Shown here piece by piece: positions 34,045 through 43,100 of a stretch of DNA of 64,000 nt. A program made the position numbers and the translations under genes. Numbering within the stretch: position 1 is the stretch's first letter; every line of letters begins with the position of its first letter. The stretch spans positions 514,818 through 578,817 of the forward strand of contig NZ_KQ948658.1 in NCBI RefSeq assembly GCF_001514145.1, written 5' to 3'. The notes below the pieces were generated by a model. That model was not told the origin of the DNA. It did not search any database and saw nothing but the letters and a program-made list of their open reading frames with translations. Source of the stretch: Streptomyces canus. Its GTDB lineage: Bacteria > Actinomycetota > Actinomycetes > Streptomycetales > Streptomycetaceae.

Positions 34045-35127
34045 TCAGGACCTGCGGCCTGCGCCGTCCGGCAGCCCGCCGGAACTCTCCTGCTCGCGGT
34101 GGAGAGCTGGTGGCGGGGCTGTGGTTCCTCGTGGGATCAGGTGCGTGGGCAGGACTATGTGCCGGCCGCGGTCCGCCTCGGGGTCGTTGATGAGTTCCAA
34201 TGCCAGTTCGGCAGCGGCGCGGCCCATGTCGGACGGGGACTGGGCCACGGTGGACAGGTCGAGCCACTCGGCCATCAGCTGGTCGTCGAAGCCGAGGACG
34301 GAGATCCGTTCCGGCACCTCGATCTGTACGGTGCGCAGGCTCAGAATGAGGGAGGCGGCGAGTTCATCCTGCTCCGCGAAGATCGCGGTGGGCGGCTCGC
34401 GCAGGCTCAGCAGGTTTCCCACCGCCTGGGTGGTGCCGCGTTTGTCGCGGGGCGGGGTGGTGACGATGAGGTCGTCGTCCAGGGGGATGCCCGCCTCGGT
34501 GAGCGCCTGCTGGTAGCCGAGGAGGCGCTCGCGTGAGCTGAAGCTGAAGCCGCGGGCGTTGGTGGTGTGGGCGAAGGCGATCCGGCGGTGTCCCAGGTTG
34601 ATCAAGTGGCGGGTGGCTTTGCAGGCGCCGGCGACGTCGTCGACGTAGACGCTGGGGCGGCCCTCGACGTGCTGGCTGATGTAGATGACCGGCATGCCGA
34701 GATCGTCCAGCCGGGCGGTCTCGTCCTTGGTCAGGTCGAAGCAGAAGACCAGCAGCGCGTCCGCGTTGCGCCGGGCCGGCAGACGCTGGAAGAACTCGGC
34801 CCGCTCGGCCAGATCCGGGACCACGTAGACGGTCATCTCCATGCCCGCGCCCCGCAGCAGCGGGCCCAGGCTGGACAGCGCCGCTCCCATGAACCACGAG
34901 TCGAGCGTGGGCACCAGCACCGCCATGACGCCGGTCCGGCCAGTCACCAGACTCGATGCCTGCCGCGAGACCGCGAAGTTCAGCTCACGGGCGGCCTGCT
35001 CGACCCGGGCACGGACCTCGGGCGAGACAGATGTCAGGCCACGCATGGTGCGCGAGACGGTGGACGGGGAGACCCCCGCGCGTTCGGCGACGTCGGCCAA
35101 CGTGGGGTGCCGCTGAGCTGGTGACAT
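34045..35127 (-). CDS. LacI-family repressor of the alpha-glucoside operon
   Basis: The 360-residue protein starts with a LacI helix-turn-helix and hinge (TLADVAERAGVSPSTVSRTM, then AARELNFAVSRQASSLVTGR) and continues with a periplasmic-binding-like effector domain (GVMAVLVPTLDSWFMG; VSVLGFDDQL-like region near residue 290). It is divergent from the ABC importer and GH13 genes, and an 18-bp palindrome plus a 13/16 match lie between them. It likely represses the operon until a glucoside or its product binds. The last 20 residues are basic and Gly-rich and may be non-essential. Confidence 0.9.
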   Translation of the reverse strand: MSPAQRHPTLADVAERAGVSPSTVSRTMRGLTSVSPEVRARVEQAARELNFAVSRQASSLVTGRTGVMAVLVPTLDSWFMGAALSSLGPLLRGAGMEMTVYVVPDLAERAEFFQRLPARRNADALLVFCFDLTKDETARLDDLGMPVIYISQHVEGRPSVYVDDVAGACKATRHLINLGHRRIAFAHTTNARGFSFSSRERLLGYQQALTEAGIPLDDDLIVTTPPRDKRGTTQAVGNLLSLREPPTAIFAEQDELAASLILSLRTVQIEVPERISVLGFDDQLMAEWLDLSTVAQSPSDMGRAAAELALELINDPEADRGRHIVLPTHLIPRGTTAPPPALHREQESSGGLPDGAGRRS

Positions 35128-35168
35128 GAGCGGAAGCTAGCACAGATTTACCCCTCAGCGGGAGCCCT

Positions 35169-35186
35169 CGTGACAGCGCTGTCACG
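35169..35186. promoter_or_regulatory. LacI-type operator, perfect palindrome
   Basis: CGTGACAGCGCTGTCACG is a perfect 18-bp palindrome with the central CG typical of LacI operators. It lies 42 bp before the repressor start and probably mediates autoregulation, or looping with the second site. Confidence 0.75.
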
Positions 35187-35275
35187 ACCAGATCTCAGGG
35201 CTGAATGACCGATACATCCCAAGAAGAAGAGGGTGCTGGCCACGTAGATCATGGGTGCTACCGCGACGTTACGCA

Positions 35276-35318
35276 TTGACTTCCGTCGAGTGCACTCCTA
35301 CGGTGCAAGCGTTGTCAC
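35276..35318 (+). promoter_or_regulatory. Promoter with overlapping LacI operator for the alpha-glucoside operon
   Basis: TTGACT (35276-35281), 17 bp, then TACGGT (35299-35304) form a promoter facing the binding-protein gene. GTGCAAGCGTTGTCAC (35303-35318) matches the upstream palindrome in 13 of 16 positions and covers the transcription start, ideal for repression. A leader of about 180 nt follows. Confidence 0.7.
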
Positions 35319-35495
35319 AACGGAGTCGAAGTCGTCGCCGTGGTTCCACCACTCACGGCTTTGACCTGCTCTTTTGATCTACAAGACGCGATGACAGCAC
35401 AGTCTCGTATCAGAGCCGTCTCATAGTCATCTCGGTAGCTGCTCCCTACAGGGCGCCCGCGCCGAGGCTTCGGTTCCGCACGTCCAGGAGAGACA

Positions 35496-36794
35496 GTGAA
35501 CGCCAGAACCAGCAGAGTCCTTCAGTGCTCGGCCGGGCTTGTCGCCGCCGGGCTTGTCCTCACCGCCTGCGGCTCCTCCGATGACAGCAGTTCGTCGGGG
35601 GCCTCGAAGAGCCCGTCGTTCTCGGGCCGTGGCCCGATCACGTTCGCGGCCGCCAAGGACAGCTCCGGCGTCGTCCAGAAGGTCATCGACGGCTGGAACA
35701 AGCAGCACCCGAAGGAGAAGGTCACCTTCGTGCAGCTGCCGTCGGATGTGAACCAGCAGCGCCAGCAGATGATCCAGAACGCCGAGACGAAGTCCGACGC
35801 CTACACGGTGCTCTCCCTGGATGCGGTGTGGACCTCGGAGTTCGCCGCTCACCAGTGGATCGACCAGCTGCCAGCCGCGCAGTTCCCGCTGGACAAGATG
35901 CTCAAGCCGGTGGTGGAGACGACCAAGTACCGAGACAACCTGTACGCGGTCCCGCAGTCCTCCGACGGAGGCATGCTGTACTACCGCTCCGACCTGCTGA
36001 AGAAGGCCGGCGTCAGCGCCGCCCCGACCACGTGGGCGGAAATGCGGGCGGCCTGCGCCAAGGTCGAGAAGCTGCCCGAGGCCAAGGGCATGTCCTGCTA
36101 CGCCGGCCAGTTCCAGAAGTACGAGGGCCTCACCGTCAACTTCTCCGAGGCCGTGAACTCCGCCGGCGGAGTCGTCACCGACGCGGGCGGCAAGCCGGAC
36201 GTCGACACACCCGCGGCGAAGAAGGGCCTGGACTTCCTGGTCGACTCCTTCAAGGACGGCACCATCCCGAAGGAGGCCATCACCTACCAGGAGGAGGAAG
36301 GCCGCCAGGCGTTCCAGTCCGGCAAGCTGATCTTCCTGCGCAACTGGCCGTACGTGTACTCGCTGGCCGAGAAGAGCGAGGTCGCGGGCAAGTTCGCGGT
36401 CGCGCCGCTGCCCGGCCTGACCGGAGCCGGCTCCTCCACCCTGGGCGGCCACAACGTGGCCCTGTCCTCCTTCGCCAAGAACAAGGCCACGGCGCTGGAC
36501 TTCATCAAGTACTTCACCAACCACGACAGCGCGACCACGTTCCTCAAGGAGGGCTCGGCCGCTCCGCCGTACGCGGACCTGTACGACGACCAGACGCTGG
36601 CCAAGCAGTACCCGTACCTGCCGGTGCTGAAGAAGTCGATCCTCAACGCGGTGCCGCGCCCGAGGGTGGTCCAGTACGGCGACGTGTCCTCGGCGATCCA
36701 GCAGGAGGCGTACGCGGCCCTGAACGGCGACAAGTCCAGCACACAGGCGCTGAAAGACCTGCAGGACGCCCTGCAGAAGCTCTCGGCGCAGTGA
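35496..36794 (+). CDS. Alpha-glucoside-binding lipoprotein of ABC importer (AglE/ThuE-like)
   Basis: The 432-residue family-1 binding protein has a lipoprotein signal (VLTACGSSDD near residue 25) and a serine-rich linker. The mature part has ITFAAAKDSSGVVQKVIDGW, and the long YQEEEGRQAFQSGKLIFLRN stretch typical of the ThuE/AglE group that binds trehalose, maltose or sucrose-like sugars. GTG start with AGGAGA upstream. It leads an operon with two permeases and an alpha-glucosidase. The agl designation is a likeness, not proven orthology. Confidence 0.88.
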   Translation: MNARTSRVLQCSAGLVAAGLVLTACGSSDDSSSSGASKSPSFSGRGPITFAAAKDSSGVVQKVIDGWNKQHPKEKVTFVQLPSDVNQQRQQMIQNAETKSDAYTVLSLDAVWTSEFAAHQWIDQLPAAQFPLDKMLKPVVETTKYRDNLYAVPQSSDGGMLYYRSDLLKKAGVSAAPTTWAEMRAACAKVEKLPEAKGMSCYAGQFQKYEGLTVNFSEAVNSAGGVVTDAGGKPDVDTPAAKKGLDFLVDSFKDGTIPKEAITYQEEEGRQAFQSGKLIFLRNWPYVYSLAEKSEVAGKFAVAPLPGLTGAGSSTLGGHNVALSSFAKNKATALDFIKYFTNHDSATTFLKEGSAAPPYADLYDDQTLAKQYPYLPVLKKSILNAVPRPRVVQYGDVSSAIQQEAYAALNGDKSSTQALKDLQDALQKLSAQ

Positions 36795-36808
36795 GAAGGA
36801 GGCTCGTG

Positions 36809-37864
36809 GTGGCCACTCGGACCCCACCTGAGACGGCCGCGGACCGGCCGCCCGGACCGGCATCAGGCCGGGCCGGGCGGCCCCCCGCGCCGGAGAAAGC
36901 CCGGCGCGGCCGGAAGTCGGCCACAGCGGGTACCGGCCGGATGGCGGCCCTGCTGGTGTCTCCGACCCTGCTCGTGCTGACCGTCGTCGTGCTGTACCCG
37001 ACGATCATGGCGCTGCGGGAATCGCTGTACGGGACCAAGGGTCTGGACCCGAAGACCGGCTTCATCAGCGACACCGAGCCGTTCGTCGGGCTGCAGAACT
37101 ACACCGACATCTTCGGCGAGGCCGGAGAGCGATTCTGGAACGCCTTTTGGAACACCACCTTCTTCACCGTTGTCACCGTGGGGCTGGAGACGGTGATCGG
37201 TGTCGCGATGGCACTGATCATGCACAAGGCGTTCAGCGGGCGGGCCCTGATCCGTGCGAGCATTCTGATTCCCTGGGCCGTGCCCACGGCCATCTCCGGC
37301 CTGCTGTGGCGGTGGATCTTCAACAGTGACGGTATCGCCAACGCCCTGATCGGGCACCAGGTCCTGTGGACCACCGAGGGCTTCCACGCCAAGGTCGCCG
37401 TCATCATCGCCGAGGTGTGGAAGACCGCCCCCTTCATCGGGTTGCTGGTCCTGGCCGGCCTGCAGGTGATCCCGAAGGAGGTCTACGAGGCGGCCCGCAT
37501 GGACGGGGCGAGCCCGCCGCGCCAGTTCTGGCACATCACGTTGCCGCTGGTGAAGCCCGCCCTGCTGGTGGCAGTGCTCTTCCGCTGTCTGGACGCGCTG
37601 CGGATGTTCGACCTGCCCTACCTCCTCGTCGGCGCGCAGAAGAGTTCGGTGGAGACCCTGTCGATGCTCGCGCAGAACGAGGCGTCCAATGTCCGCTTCG
37701 GACCGGCCGCCGCCTATGCGGTCGTCCTCTTCGTTTACGTCCTTCTCATCGCGCTCGGTTTCGTGCGGCTGCTGGGCGCGGACGTCGTCGGCGACGCGGG
37801 CGGTCCGGGCAGGAAGAAGCGCCGATGGGCCTCGAAGCGGAACCGTGTGGAGGTGTCGGCATGA
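36809..37864 (+). CDS. Alpha-glucoside ABC transporter permease (AglF-like)
   Basis: The 351-residue permease has a long Pro/Gly-rich cytoplasmic N-terminus and six membrane segments from MAALLVSPTLLVLTVVVLYP. The EAA loop reads VYEAARMDGASPPRQFWHIT. GTG at 36809 was preferred over the adjacent GTG at 36806 for better spacing from GGAGG. A shared ATPase such as MsiK is probably used, as none is encoded here. Its stop overlaps the next gene as ATGA. Confidence 0.9.
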   Translation: MATRTPPETAADRPPGPASGRAGRPPAPEKARRGRKSATAGTGRMAALLVSPTLLVLTVVVLYPTIMALRESLYGTKGLDPKTGFISDTEPFVGLQNYTDIFGEAGERFWNAFWNTTFFTVVTVGLETVIGVAMALIMHKAFSGRALIRASILIPWAVPTAISGLLWRWIFNSDGIANALIGHQVLWTTEGFHAKVAVIIAEVWKTAPFIGLLVLAGLQVIPKEVYEAARMDGASPPRQFWHITLPLVKPALLVAVLFRCLDALRMFDLPYLLVGAQKSSVETLSMLAQNEASNVRFGPAAAYAVVLFVYVLLIALGFVRLLGADVVGDAGGPGRKKRRWASKRNRVEVSA

Positions 37865-38694
37865 CCGCGACGGTGAAATGGCGAACCTGGCTGCTCTACC
37901 TGGGAGTTGCCGCAGTGGTGGCCTACTGCCTGGCCCCCTTCTACTGGATGCTGGTCTCCAGCCTGCGCCGCACCTCGGACATCTTCGACACCTCGCTGCT
38001 GCCCGCCCCGGTGTCGTTCGAGAACTACCGTGCCGTCTTCAGCCCCTCCCAGGGCTTCGGCCGCGCCCTGCTCAACAGCCTGATCGTCGCCGGCACGACC
38101 ACCGTCCTGGCGCTGCTGCTGGCCACGTTCACCGCCTACGCGATGGCGCGGCTGGAGTTCCGCTTCAAGCGGCTGATCCTCACCCTGATCATCGCGACCT
38201 CGATGTTCCCGGTCGTGTCGATCCTGGTCCCGCTGCTGAAGCTGTTCACCGACATCGGCTGGATCAACACCTACCAGGCGATGATCGTGCCCAGCATGTC
38301 GTTCGTGCTGCCGCTCGCGGTGTGGAACCTGACCACGTTCTTCCGGCAGATGCCCGACGAACTGGAGCAGGCGGCGATGATCGACGGCTGCACCCGCGGC
38401 CAGGCGTTCCGCAAGATCATCATCCCGCTCGCCGCACCGGGCATCTTCACCACCGCGATCATCATCTTCATCGCCGCCTGGAACGAGTTCCTCATCGCCC
38501 TGTCGATGACGAACCGGCCCAGCATCCAGACCGCGCCGGTCGCCATCTCCAAGTTCGCCGGCGCCAGCCAGTTCGACACCCCGTTCGGCAGCCAGATGGC
38601 AGCAGGCGTCCTGGTCACCATCCCCCTGGTGATCATGGTGCTGCTCTTCCAGCGCGGCATCGTCGCCGGACTCACCGCGGGCGCGGCCAAGTAA
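37861..38694 (+). CDS. Alpha-glucoside ABC transporter permease (AglG-like)
   Basis: The 277-residue MalG-like permease has six membrane helices (first LLYLGVAAVVAYCLAPFYWM) and the EAA loop ELEQAAMIDGCTRGQAFRKI. It pairs with the preceding permease, and its ATG overlaps that gene's stop. The GH13 gene begins 52 bp later, so import and hydrolysis are co-transcribed. Confidence 0.9.
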   Translation: MTATVKWRTWLLYLGVAAVVAYCLAPFYWMLVSSLRRTSDIFDTSLLPAPVSFENYRAVFSPSQGFGRALLNSLIVAGTTTVLALLLATFTAYAMARLEFRFKRLILTLIIATSMFPVVSILVPLLKLFTDIGWINTYQAMIVPSMSFVLPLAVWNLTTFFRQMPDELEQAAMIDGCTRGQAFRKIIIPLAAPGIFTTAIIIFIAAWNEFLIALSMTNRPSIQTAPVAISKFAGASQFDTPFGSQMAAGVLVTIPLVIMVLLFQRGIVAGLTAGAAK

Positions 38695-38746
38695 CCCCCG
38701 GCCGCCGCATCGCACTTTCCCCCACTATCGAAGGACCCTCAGCACC

Positions 38747-40363
38747 ATGTCCTCCACCACGCCCTCGCCCTGGTGGCGCAGTGCCGTCATCTACCAGGTC
38801 TACATCCGCAGCTTCGCCGACGGCGACGGCGACGGCGTCGGCGACATCGCCGGCCTGCGCTCCCGCCTGCCGTACCTCAAGTCCCTCGGCGTGGACGCCC
38901 TGTGGATCAATCCCTGGTACGAGTCCCCGATGGCGGACGGCGGCTACGACGTGGCCGACTTCCGCGCCATCGACCCGCTGTTCGGCACGGTCGCCGACGC
39001 CGAGCAGCTCATCGCCGAAGCCCACGAGCACGGGATCCGCATCATCCCCGACATCGTGCCCAACCACACCTCCGACGAGCACGCCTGGTTCCAGGCCGCG
39101 CTGGACGCCGGCCCCGGCAGCCCGGAGCGCGAGCGTTACGTTTTCCGGCCCGGCCGCGGCCCCGATGGCACCCAGCCGCCCAACAACTGGGTCTCCTGCT
39201 TCGGCGGACCGGCCTGGACCCGACTGCCCGACGGCGAGTGGTACCTCCACCTGTACGCACCCGAGCAGCCCGACCTCAACTGGCAGCACCCCGACGTGCA
39301 CGCCGAGTTCGAGTCCATCCTGCGGTTCTGGTTCGACCGGGGCGTCGACGGCTTCCGCATCGACGTCGCCCACGGACTCGCCAAGGACCCCGAACTGCCC
39401 GACCTGACACGCGAACAGCTCGTGCACCCGCACTGGGACCGCGACGAGGTCCACGACATCTACCGCACCTGGCGCCAGGTCGCCGACGAGTTCCCGGGCG
39501 AGCGGGCCTTCGTCGCCGAAGCCTGGGCCGACACCCCCGAACGCCTCGCCGCCTACGTCCGCCCCGGCGGCCTGCACACCGCCTTCAACTTCGACTTCCT
39601 CATGGCCAGCTGGGACCCCAAGGACCTCCGCACGGTCATCGACGACTCCCTCGCCATGCTCAGCGGCGTCGGCGCCCCGGCCACCTGGGTGCTCTCCAAC
39701 CACGACGTCATGCGCCACACCAGCCGCTACGCACGCCGGACCGTCGCACGCTGGGTGCCCAACGAGCGATACCAGCCGGAGGGCCCCGTCGACCTGGAAC
39801 TGGGCACCCGTCGGGCCCGCGCCGCCGCTCTCCTCATGCTCGCCCTGCCCGGCGGCGCCTACATCTACCAGGGCGACGAACTCGGCCTGCCCGAGGTCGA
39901 GGACCTTCCCCTGGACGTCCTTGAGGACCCCATCTGGGAACGCTCCGGCCACACCGACCGCGGCCGCGACGGCTGCCGCGTCCCGATCCCCTGGTCAGGA
40001 CAGACGGAGCCGTTCGGCTTCAGCCCCGACGACGCCTACGCCGGACCCTGGCTGCCCCAGCCCGCCGACTGGGGCCGGCGCAGCGTGGAGGCACAGACCG
40101 GCGACGACACCTCGATGCTGGAGCTGTACCGCACCGCCCTCCGCCTCCGCCGCGACCACCCCGCCCTCGGCGACGGCACCATAACCTGGCAAGACGCCCC
40201 CGCAGGCGTCCTCGCCTTCCACCGCGAACCCGGCTTCCTCTGCGTCGTCAACCTCTCGGACGAGGCGTACCAGCTGCCCGACCACACCGCGATCCTGCTG
40301 GCCAGCGGCCCGGTCACGGACGGACGGGTGGAACCCGAACACGCGGTCTGGCTCGCCGTATAG
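38747..40363 (+). CDS. GH13 alpha-glucosidase, cytoplasmic
   Basis: The 538-residue GH13 enzyme has AVIYQVYIRSFADGDGDGVG at the start, region I DIVPNHTS near residue 105, region II GFRIDVAHG with the nucleophile Asp near residue 205, region III FVAEAWAD with the acid Glu near residue 260 and region IV LSNHDVMRH near residue 325. No signal peptide is present, so it acts on the imported sugar. It resembles actinobacterial GH13_30 alpha-glucosidases releasing glucose from maltose, trehalose-like or sucrose-like substrates. A hairpin follows 36 bp downstream. Confidence 0.92.
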   Translation: MSSTTPSPWWRSAVIYQVYIRSFADGDGDGVGDIAGLRSRLPYLKSLGVDALWINPWYESPMADGGYDVADFRAIDPLFGTVADAEQLIAEAHEHGIRIIPDIVPNHTSDEHAWFQAALDAGPGSPERERYVFRPGRGPDGTQPPNNWVSCFGGPAWTRLPDGEWYLHLYAPEQPDLNWQHPDVHAEFESILRFWFDRGVDGFRIDVAHGLAKDPELPDLTREQLVHPHWDRDEVHDIYRTWRQVADEFPGERAFVAEAWADTPERLAAYVRPGGLHTAFNFDFLMASWDPKDLRTVIDDSLAMLSGVGAPATWVLSNHDVMRHTSRYARRTVARWVPNERYQPEGPVDLELGTRRARAAALLMLALPGGAYIYQGDELGLPEVEDLPLDVLEDPIWERSGHTDRGRDGCRVPIPWSGQTEPFGFSPDDAYAGPWLPQPADWGRRSVEAQTGDDTSMLELYRTALRLRRDHPALGDGTITWQDAPAGVLAFHREPGFLCVVNLSDEAYQLPDHTAILLASGPVTDGRVEPEHAVWLAV

Positions 40364-40398
40364 CGGCCCGCAATGGGGGCCACGGCCCCTTCGAACCG

Positions 40399-40444
40399 CC
40401 AGGGCCTGTCCGGTGTCACTCCCCGCTGACCGGACAGGCCCTGG
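40399..40444. terminator. Terminator of the alpha-glucoside operon
   Basis: A perfect 16-bp stem (40399-40414 with 40429-40444) with a 14-nt loop. Its start is 36 bp after the GH13 stop. Another copy exists at 33896. Confidence 0.8.
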
Positions 40445-40504
40445 TCCCACCCTCGGCACGGCGGGCGCCGTCGAGCCAGTACCACCACGAGAGGCTCCGC
40501 TCCT

Positions 40505-42631
40505 TTGGACATCACCACCACGTCCCAGACCTCCGATCCCGTGGCTGTAGGACCCGGCCCTGTGGTGCAGGGCCTGCAGCCCTTCGTGCACGACGCCGTC
40601 GTCTCGGTGTGCGCACCGAGCCTCGTGGTCTCACACGCGGACGGGCAGCTCGACGGCGGGGCGGACGGCTTCTACCACGGTGACACCAGGGCGCTGGCCC
40701 GGCTGACCGTGGCCGTGGATTCAAGCACCCTCGCTCCGGTCTCGGGCGGGTTGGAGGGGGCGGACCAGGCGGGCTTCCGGGCGGTCGTGCGGGGCCTGGG
40801 CGAGGTGACGGCGGACCCGGTGGTCGCCCTGCACCGGCGCCGTACCGTCTCCTCCGGCCGCCTGGAGGAGACCTTCGAGATCAGCAACCACGGCATACGA
40901 CACGTCCGCTTCCGGCTCACCGTGCGAGCATCCACCGACCTCGCACCGATGGAGCAGGTGAAGTCCGGCCGCCTCCTGGCCGACGTACCGGCCGAAGCGC
41001 AGGCCGATACAGGCGCGCTGTTCTGGTCTCACGGCGGGCTCGCGGTCCGCCTGCTCAGCACCCCGGCACCGGATGAGCTGGACGCGCCGGCCGGGCAGCT
41101 GTCGTACGAGATCCACCTTGCACCCGGCCAGTCGTGGAGTGCGCGCCTGTCCGCCACGGCCACGCACGACGACGGAGACCATTTCCCGGCCGCGCCCGCG
41201 AACCAAGTGCCCTGGAGCACTCCCGAACTGCGCAGCGCGGACCGGCGCTTCGACCGCTGGCTGGCGCAGTCGGTCGCCGACCTGGAGCGGCTGCGCCTGA
41301 CGGACCCGCAGTCGCCGCAGACGGGCCGGCCGGACCAGTTCCTGGCAGCCGGCGCCCCCTGGTACCTGACCCTCTTCGGCCGCGACGCGATCTGGGCTGC
41401 CCGCATGCTCCTCCCGCTCGGCACCGATCTCGCCGCCGGCACCTTGCGCACCCTCGCCCGCCGCCAGGGCACCGTCACCGACCCGACCTCGGAGGAACAA
41501 CCGGGGAAGATCCTTCACGAAGTGCGCCGCGGCGCCCTGCAGATCGCGGACCGGCTCACACTCCCACCCGTCTACTACGGCACGGTCGACGCCACCCCGC
41601 TGTGGATCACGCTCCTCCACGACGCCTGGCGCTGGGGCATGGACGCCCAGGAAGTCGAACAACTCCTGCCGCACGCGGAATCGGCACTCGCCTGGATGCG
41701 TGACCAGACACAAGCCGACACCAACGGCTTCCTCACGTACGTCGACCACACCGGCCGGGGCCTGGCCAACCAGGGCTGGAAGGACTCCGACGACGCCATC
41801 CGCCACCGCGACGGACACCCCGCCACAGCGCCGATCGCGCTGTGCGAGGTCCAGGCGTACGCCTACGAGGCCGCACTCGGCGGGGCGGCTCTGCTGCGCG
41901 CGTTCGGCCGCCCGGGGGCCGATGAGTGGGAGACATGGGCCGAGCGGCTCGCGGTCCGCTTCCGCGACCGCTTCTGGGTGACGGACGAACACGGCCCCTA
42001 CCCGGCCGTCGCGCTCGACGGCGACGGCCGGCCGGTCGAGTCGGTCACCTCCGGCTTCGGCCACCTCCTCGGCACCGGACTGCTCAACGCCGGGGAGAGC
42101 GCCCTGCTCGCGGCACGCCTCGCCGGACCCGACCTCGACGCAGGCCACGGCCTGCGCACCCTGAGCAGCAACGCGTTGGGATTCAACCCCTACGGCTACC
42201 ACGTCGGCTCGATCTGGCCGCACGACACGGCGATCGCCGTACACGGCCTGGTCAAGGCCGGATTCCCGGACGCCGCCGCCTCACTGGCAGCCGGCCTGCT
42301 GACCGCGTCGACGGCCTTCGACGCCCGCCTCCCCGAACTCTTCGCCGGCCATGGCAGCCGGCAGAGCCCGTACCCCGCCCCCTACCCGGCGTCCTGCCGA
42401 CCACAGGCATGGGCGGCCGCCTCAGCGATCCTGGTACTCCGAGCAGCCCTGGGCCTGAACGCGGACGTCCCCGGCGGCACGGTTTCCATCGCGCCCGACT
42501 TCGCCTCGACGTACGCACCGCTCACGGTGAAAGGACTCCACGTCGGCGGAGGCCAGGTGGACGTCACGGTCGCAGCGGACGGAACGGTAGACATCAACGC
42601 TCCGGAAAAGCTGACAGTGATCACACCCTGA
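40505..42631 (+). CDS. Glycogen-debranching-like (alpha/alpha)6-barrel glycosidase
   Basis: The 708-residue protein has an N-terminal GDE_N-type domain (GADGFYHGDTRALARLTVAV near residue 55) and a GH15-like (alpha/alpha)6 barrel (APWYLTLFGRDAIWAARMLL near residue 280; GFLTYVDHTGRGLANQGWKD near 415; GFNPYGYHVGSIWPHD near 560, holding the likely catalytic acids). Such enzymes act on amylo-1,6-glucosidic links, though family members vary. TTG is used as start; a GTG a dozen codons inside is an alternative. It follows the operon terminator and may be separately transcribed. Confidence 0.82.
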   Translation: MDITTTSQTSDPVAVGPGPVVQGLQPFVHDAVVSVCAPSLVVSHADGQLDGGADGFYHGDTRALARLTVAVDSSTLAPVSGGLEGADQAGFRAVVRGLGEVTADPVVALHRRRTVSSGRLEETFEISNHGIRHVRFRLTVRASTDLAPMEQVKSGRLLADVPAEAQADTGALFWSHGGLAVRLLSTPAPDELDAPAGQLSYEIHLAPGQSWSARLSATATHDDGDHFPAAPANQVPWSTPELRSADRRFDRWLAQSVADLERLRLTDPQSPQTGRPDQFLAAGAPWYLTLFGRDAIWAARMLLPLGTDLAAGTLRTLARRQGTVTDPTSEEQPGKILHEVRRGALQIADRLTLPPVYYGTVDATPLWITLLHDAWRWGMDAQEVEQLLPHAESALAWMRDQTQADTNGFLTYVDHTGRGLANQGWKDSDDAIRHRDGHPATAPIALCEVQAYAYEAALGGAALLRAFGRPGADEWETWAERLAVRFRDRFWVTDEHGPYPAVALDGDGRPVESVTSGFGHLLGTGLLNAGESALLAARLAGPDLDAGHGLRTLSSNALGFNPYGYHVGSIWPHDTAIAVHGLVKAGFPDAAASLAAGLLTASTAFDARLPELFAGHGSRQSPYPAPYPASCRPQAWAAASAILVLRAALGLNADVPGGTVSIAPDFASTYAPLTVKGLHVGGGQVDVTVAADGTVDINAPEKLTVITP

Positions 42632-42652
42632 TGCCGCGCGACGAAGCCCCCC

Positions 42653-42862
42653 TCAGCGCGTGAGCCGCGCGTACAGCATGCAGCCCAGAGTCTGACCGGT
42701 ACCGCCGAGACCGAGGGCCCACGCTGCGACCATTGGTCCGGCGCCGCGTTCCGTCATGAGGGGGACCAGGCTGAAGACGACCGCGTACATCGCGAAGTCG
42801 TTGAGGGTGAAGGCCGTGGCGAGGAGGAGGAAGGTGCCGGCTTCGGGCGACCGAGCCCGTCG
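42653..42862 (-). pseudogene. MFS transporter fragment
   Basis: About 68 residues from EAGTFLLLATAFTLNDFAMY to GGTGQTLGCMLYARL match an internal pair of helices of an MFS permease. The rest of the transporter is missing and the reading frame upstream encodes unrelated polar sequence. Probably trimmed when neighbouring repeat B was formed. Confidence 0.6.
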
Positions 42863-43047
42863 TGTGTGACCGACGATTGCGACGCGCCGTCGATCAGTAC
42901 ATGGGAGGAGAGAGCCCTCGGCGGCGGTTTCACCATCCACACCGTGCGCCGAAGCCGCCACCCGCCCGATCTCTCCAGCTTCCTCCGGAAGAAGGTGACT
43001 GAGCCGGATAGGCTGACGAGACAACGTCTGGCCTGCGGAAATGGCTA

Positions 43048-43084
43048 CAGAGGCTCCGCCCGGAGTAGAGGGGCGGAGCCTCTG
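43048..43084. terminator. Hairpin before att repeat B
   Basis: A perfect 14-bp stem (43048-43061 with 43071-43084) and 9-nt loop, located before repeat B as the hairpin at 21188 is before repeat A. The stems differ in sequence, so structure rather than sequence is conserved. Confidence 0.6.
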
Positions 43085-43100
43085 CGCGTGGGAAGGGAAA

